This document shows positions 6,814 through 7,728 of a stretch of DNA of 7,728 bases, piece after piece. Each line of letters starts with the position of its first letter. Position 1 is the stretch's first letter. Source of the DNA: Candidatus Omnitrophota bacterium (lineage in GTDB: Bacteria > Ratteibacteria > UBA8468 > MWAK01); NCBI GenBank assembly GCA_026387085.1, contig JAPLMK010000063.1, positions 1-7,728 of the forward strand. Reading direction: 5' to 3'. Position numbers and translations under genes: made by a program. Under the pieces are notes generated by a model, which had not been told where the DNA came from, did no database searches, and was given only the letters and a program-made list of their open reading frames with translations.

Positions 6814-7728
6814 CTAAAACCTCAGGTTGCGAATCCGTTCAAGATAGTACTTGTAATTTGCCAGAGAAGTACCGGGGGTTATCCCGTGGTCCGGCATAAC
6901 GACAAATCCGCCCTCTTTTATTAAAGGAAGCCGTCTTTCGATTTCAGCGTCTATTTCCATCGGTCCCTTTTCCAACATCAGTTTATTGAAACCCCCGACA
7001 ATGCGCAGTTCCTTCCCGTACTTTTTCCGGCATTCCATCGGGTCCGCGTTCCAGGTGCCGATTTCAATCGGGAACTGGCAGTTAACCCCGGAATCCAGCC
7101 AGGGACCGAGTAGCGGCGCAACGTCTCCGTCGCAGTCCACGCCTAAAAGTTCCACGCCAAACTCTTCCAGTTTCCCGCGAATTTTCCGGTAACCGGGGGC
7201 TACATACCGCTTGAATATTGCCGGGCTTACCAGCGGACCGTTTTTGCCGCAAATGTCTTCCCAGCCAAAAGCCATGTCCGGTTTTGTTTTCATTTTCGGA
7301 AATACCTGGTCAATTGCCCAGCAGGTGAGGTCGTCATACATCAGGTAAGACATGTTGGCGATGCCCATCCAGTCTCGAATCCAGCCCATCAGGGAAGCGG
7401 ACGGAAAGACAATCGGCAGTCCTGACTCCTCGGCTTTTTTGAAATGCTGGCTTATGTCTGAGGGTATTCTGTCCGGATGGGGTTGGAGCCGTTTTTTATA
7501 TTCCGGCCAGTCCCGGGCGGTCTTCAGGGTAAACTCAAGAAAACGGGGAATACAACTTTTGTTTTTCCATTCCTGCTGAACTATGCCTTCTTCGGTTTTG
7601 CGGATACGGTATGCGTCCGTCTCCCGTAAAATCTCTTCTTCAAAAACCGGATAAAGGTTCAGATTTACCGGAACAAAGGTCCAGTGCGGCCGGGCGTTAA
7701 AGTACTCCCGTTCGTCGAAGTCCGACGG
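6814..7728 (-). CDS. Uroporphyrinogen-decarboxylase-fold protein, start cut off by window edge
   Basis: The minus-strand frame is open from the right edge to a TAG at 6814-6816, giving the last 304 residues. The internal ATG at 7387-7389 is not the real start, because family-like sequence continues upstream. Features of the UroD/methyltransferase superfamily include SPAIFKRYVAPGYRKI (about 7185-7230), ELLGVDCDGDVAPLL (about 7109-7153) and a C-terminal DHGITPGTS (6865-6891) that parallels the GHGILPxTP end of HemE. Flanking sequence differs strongly from true HemE, so uroporphyrinogen III decarboxylase is unlikely. The wider family includes corrinoid-dependent methyltransferases (MtaA, CmuA type) and many uncharacterised members abundant in Planctomycetes, Lentisphaerae and related uncultured bacteria. 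Substrate cannot be read from the sequence. Full-length relatives are about 340-400 residues, so some tens of N-terminal residues are probably missing. It converges on gyrA with only 8 bases between the stops. Confidence 0.85.
   Translation of the reverse strand, partial: PSDFDEREYFNARPHWTFVPVNLNLYPVFEEEILRETDAYRIRKTEEGIVQQEWKNKSCIPRFLEFTLKTARDWPEYKKRLQPHPDRIPSDISQHFKKAEESGLPIVFPSASLMGWIRDWMGIANMSYLMYDDLTCWAIDQVFPKMKTKPDMAFGWEDICGKNGPLVSPAIFKRYVAPGYRKIRGKLEEFGVELLGVDCDGDVAPLLGPWLDSGVNCQFPIEIGTWNADPMECRKKYGKELRIVGGFNKLMLEKGPMEIDAEIERRLPLIKEGGFVVMPDHGITPGTSLANYKYYLERIRNLRF

Noticed and set aside
7387..7389. ATG as the start of the minus-strand UroD-fold gene.
   Set aside because: The same frame stays open for another 339 bases to the edge and reads as UroD-like protein, so the real start is outside the window.
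1..7728. tRNA, rRNA, CRISPR array, insertion sequence or attachment site.
   Set aside because: Reading through both strands I saw no direct repeat array, transposase, cloverleaf or ribosomal RNA sequence; nearly all bases are accounted for by coding sequence.

Overview
The window is bacterial chromosome with housekeeping genes and no mobile elements. Three genes are certain: aroB (3-dehydroquinate synthase), gyrB and gyrA (the two DNA gyrase subunits). Two small proteins of unknown function precede aroB, and the 3' part of a uroporphyrinogen-decarboxylase-fold gene lies on the minus strand at the right edge. The source is probably an uncultured Gram-negative-type lineage. The first small protein is a DUF5674-type protein, which I associate mainly with candidate-phylum genomes. 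GyrB is the long form with an extra C-terminal insert, and divergent UroD-fold proteins of this kind are common in Planctomycetes, Lentisphaerae and Omnitrophota-like groups. I cannot fix the phylum from the sequence.

Layout. Positions 1-79 hold an extended -10 promoter (67-72) and perhaps the tail of an upstream gene. Then come three tightly packed plus-strand genes: the DUF5674-type gene (80-421), an unrecognised helical protein (418-750) and aroB (752-1849). The first two overlap in ATGA and the last two meet at TAATATG, so they look like one operon. Its first gene starts with GTG about one base after the predicted transcription start, with no Shine-Dalgarno, so it is probably leaderless.

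A 116-base gap (1850-1965) carries a perfect-consensus sigma-70-type promoter (TTGACA, 18 bases, TATAAT), an imperfect inverted repeat whose right arm overlaps the -10 box, and a Shine-Dalgarno for gyrB. gyrB (1966-4302) and gyrA (4304-6805) follow as a bicistron, again joined by TAATATG. Together they encode the A2B2 enzyme that introduces negative supercoils. The GyrA box QRRGGKG and the intact catalytic residues mark it as true gyrase and not topoisomerase IV.

Only 8 bases after gyrA, the converging minus-strand UroD-fold gene ends (6814-7728, start outside the window). No terminator hairpin is visible between the two.

The main unknown is the two-gene cassette at 80-750: two proteins of 113 and 110 residues, translationally linked and placed in front of a shikimate-pathway gene. 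The rest is conventional, with some noteworthy regulatory and structural details listed as findings.
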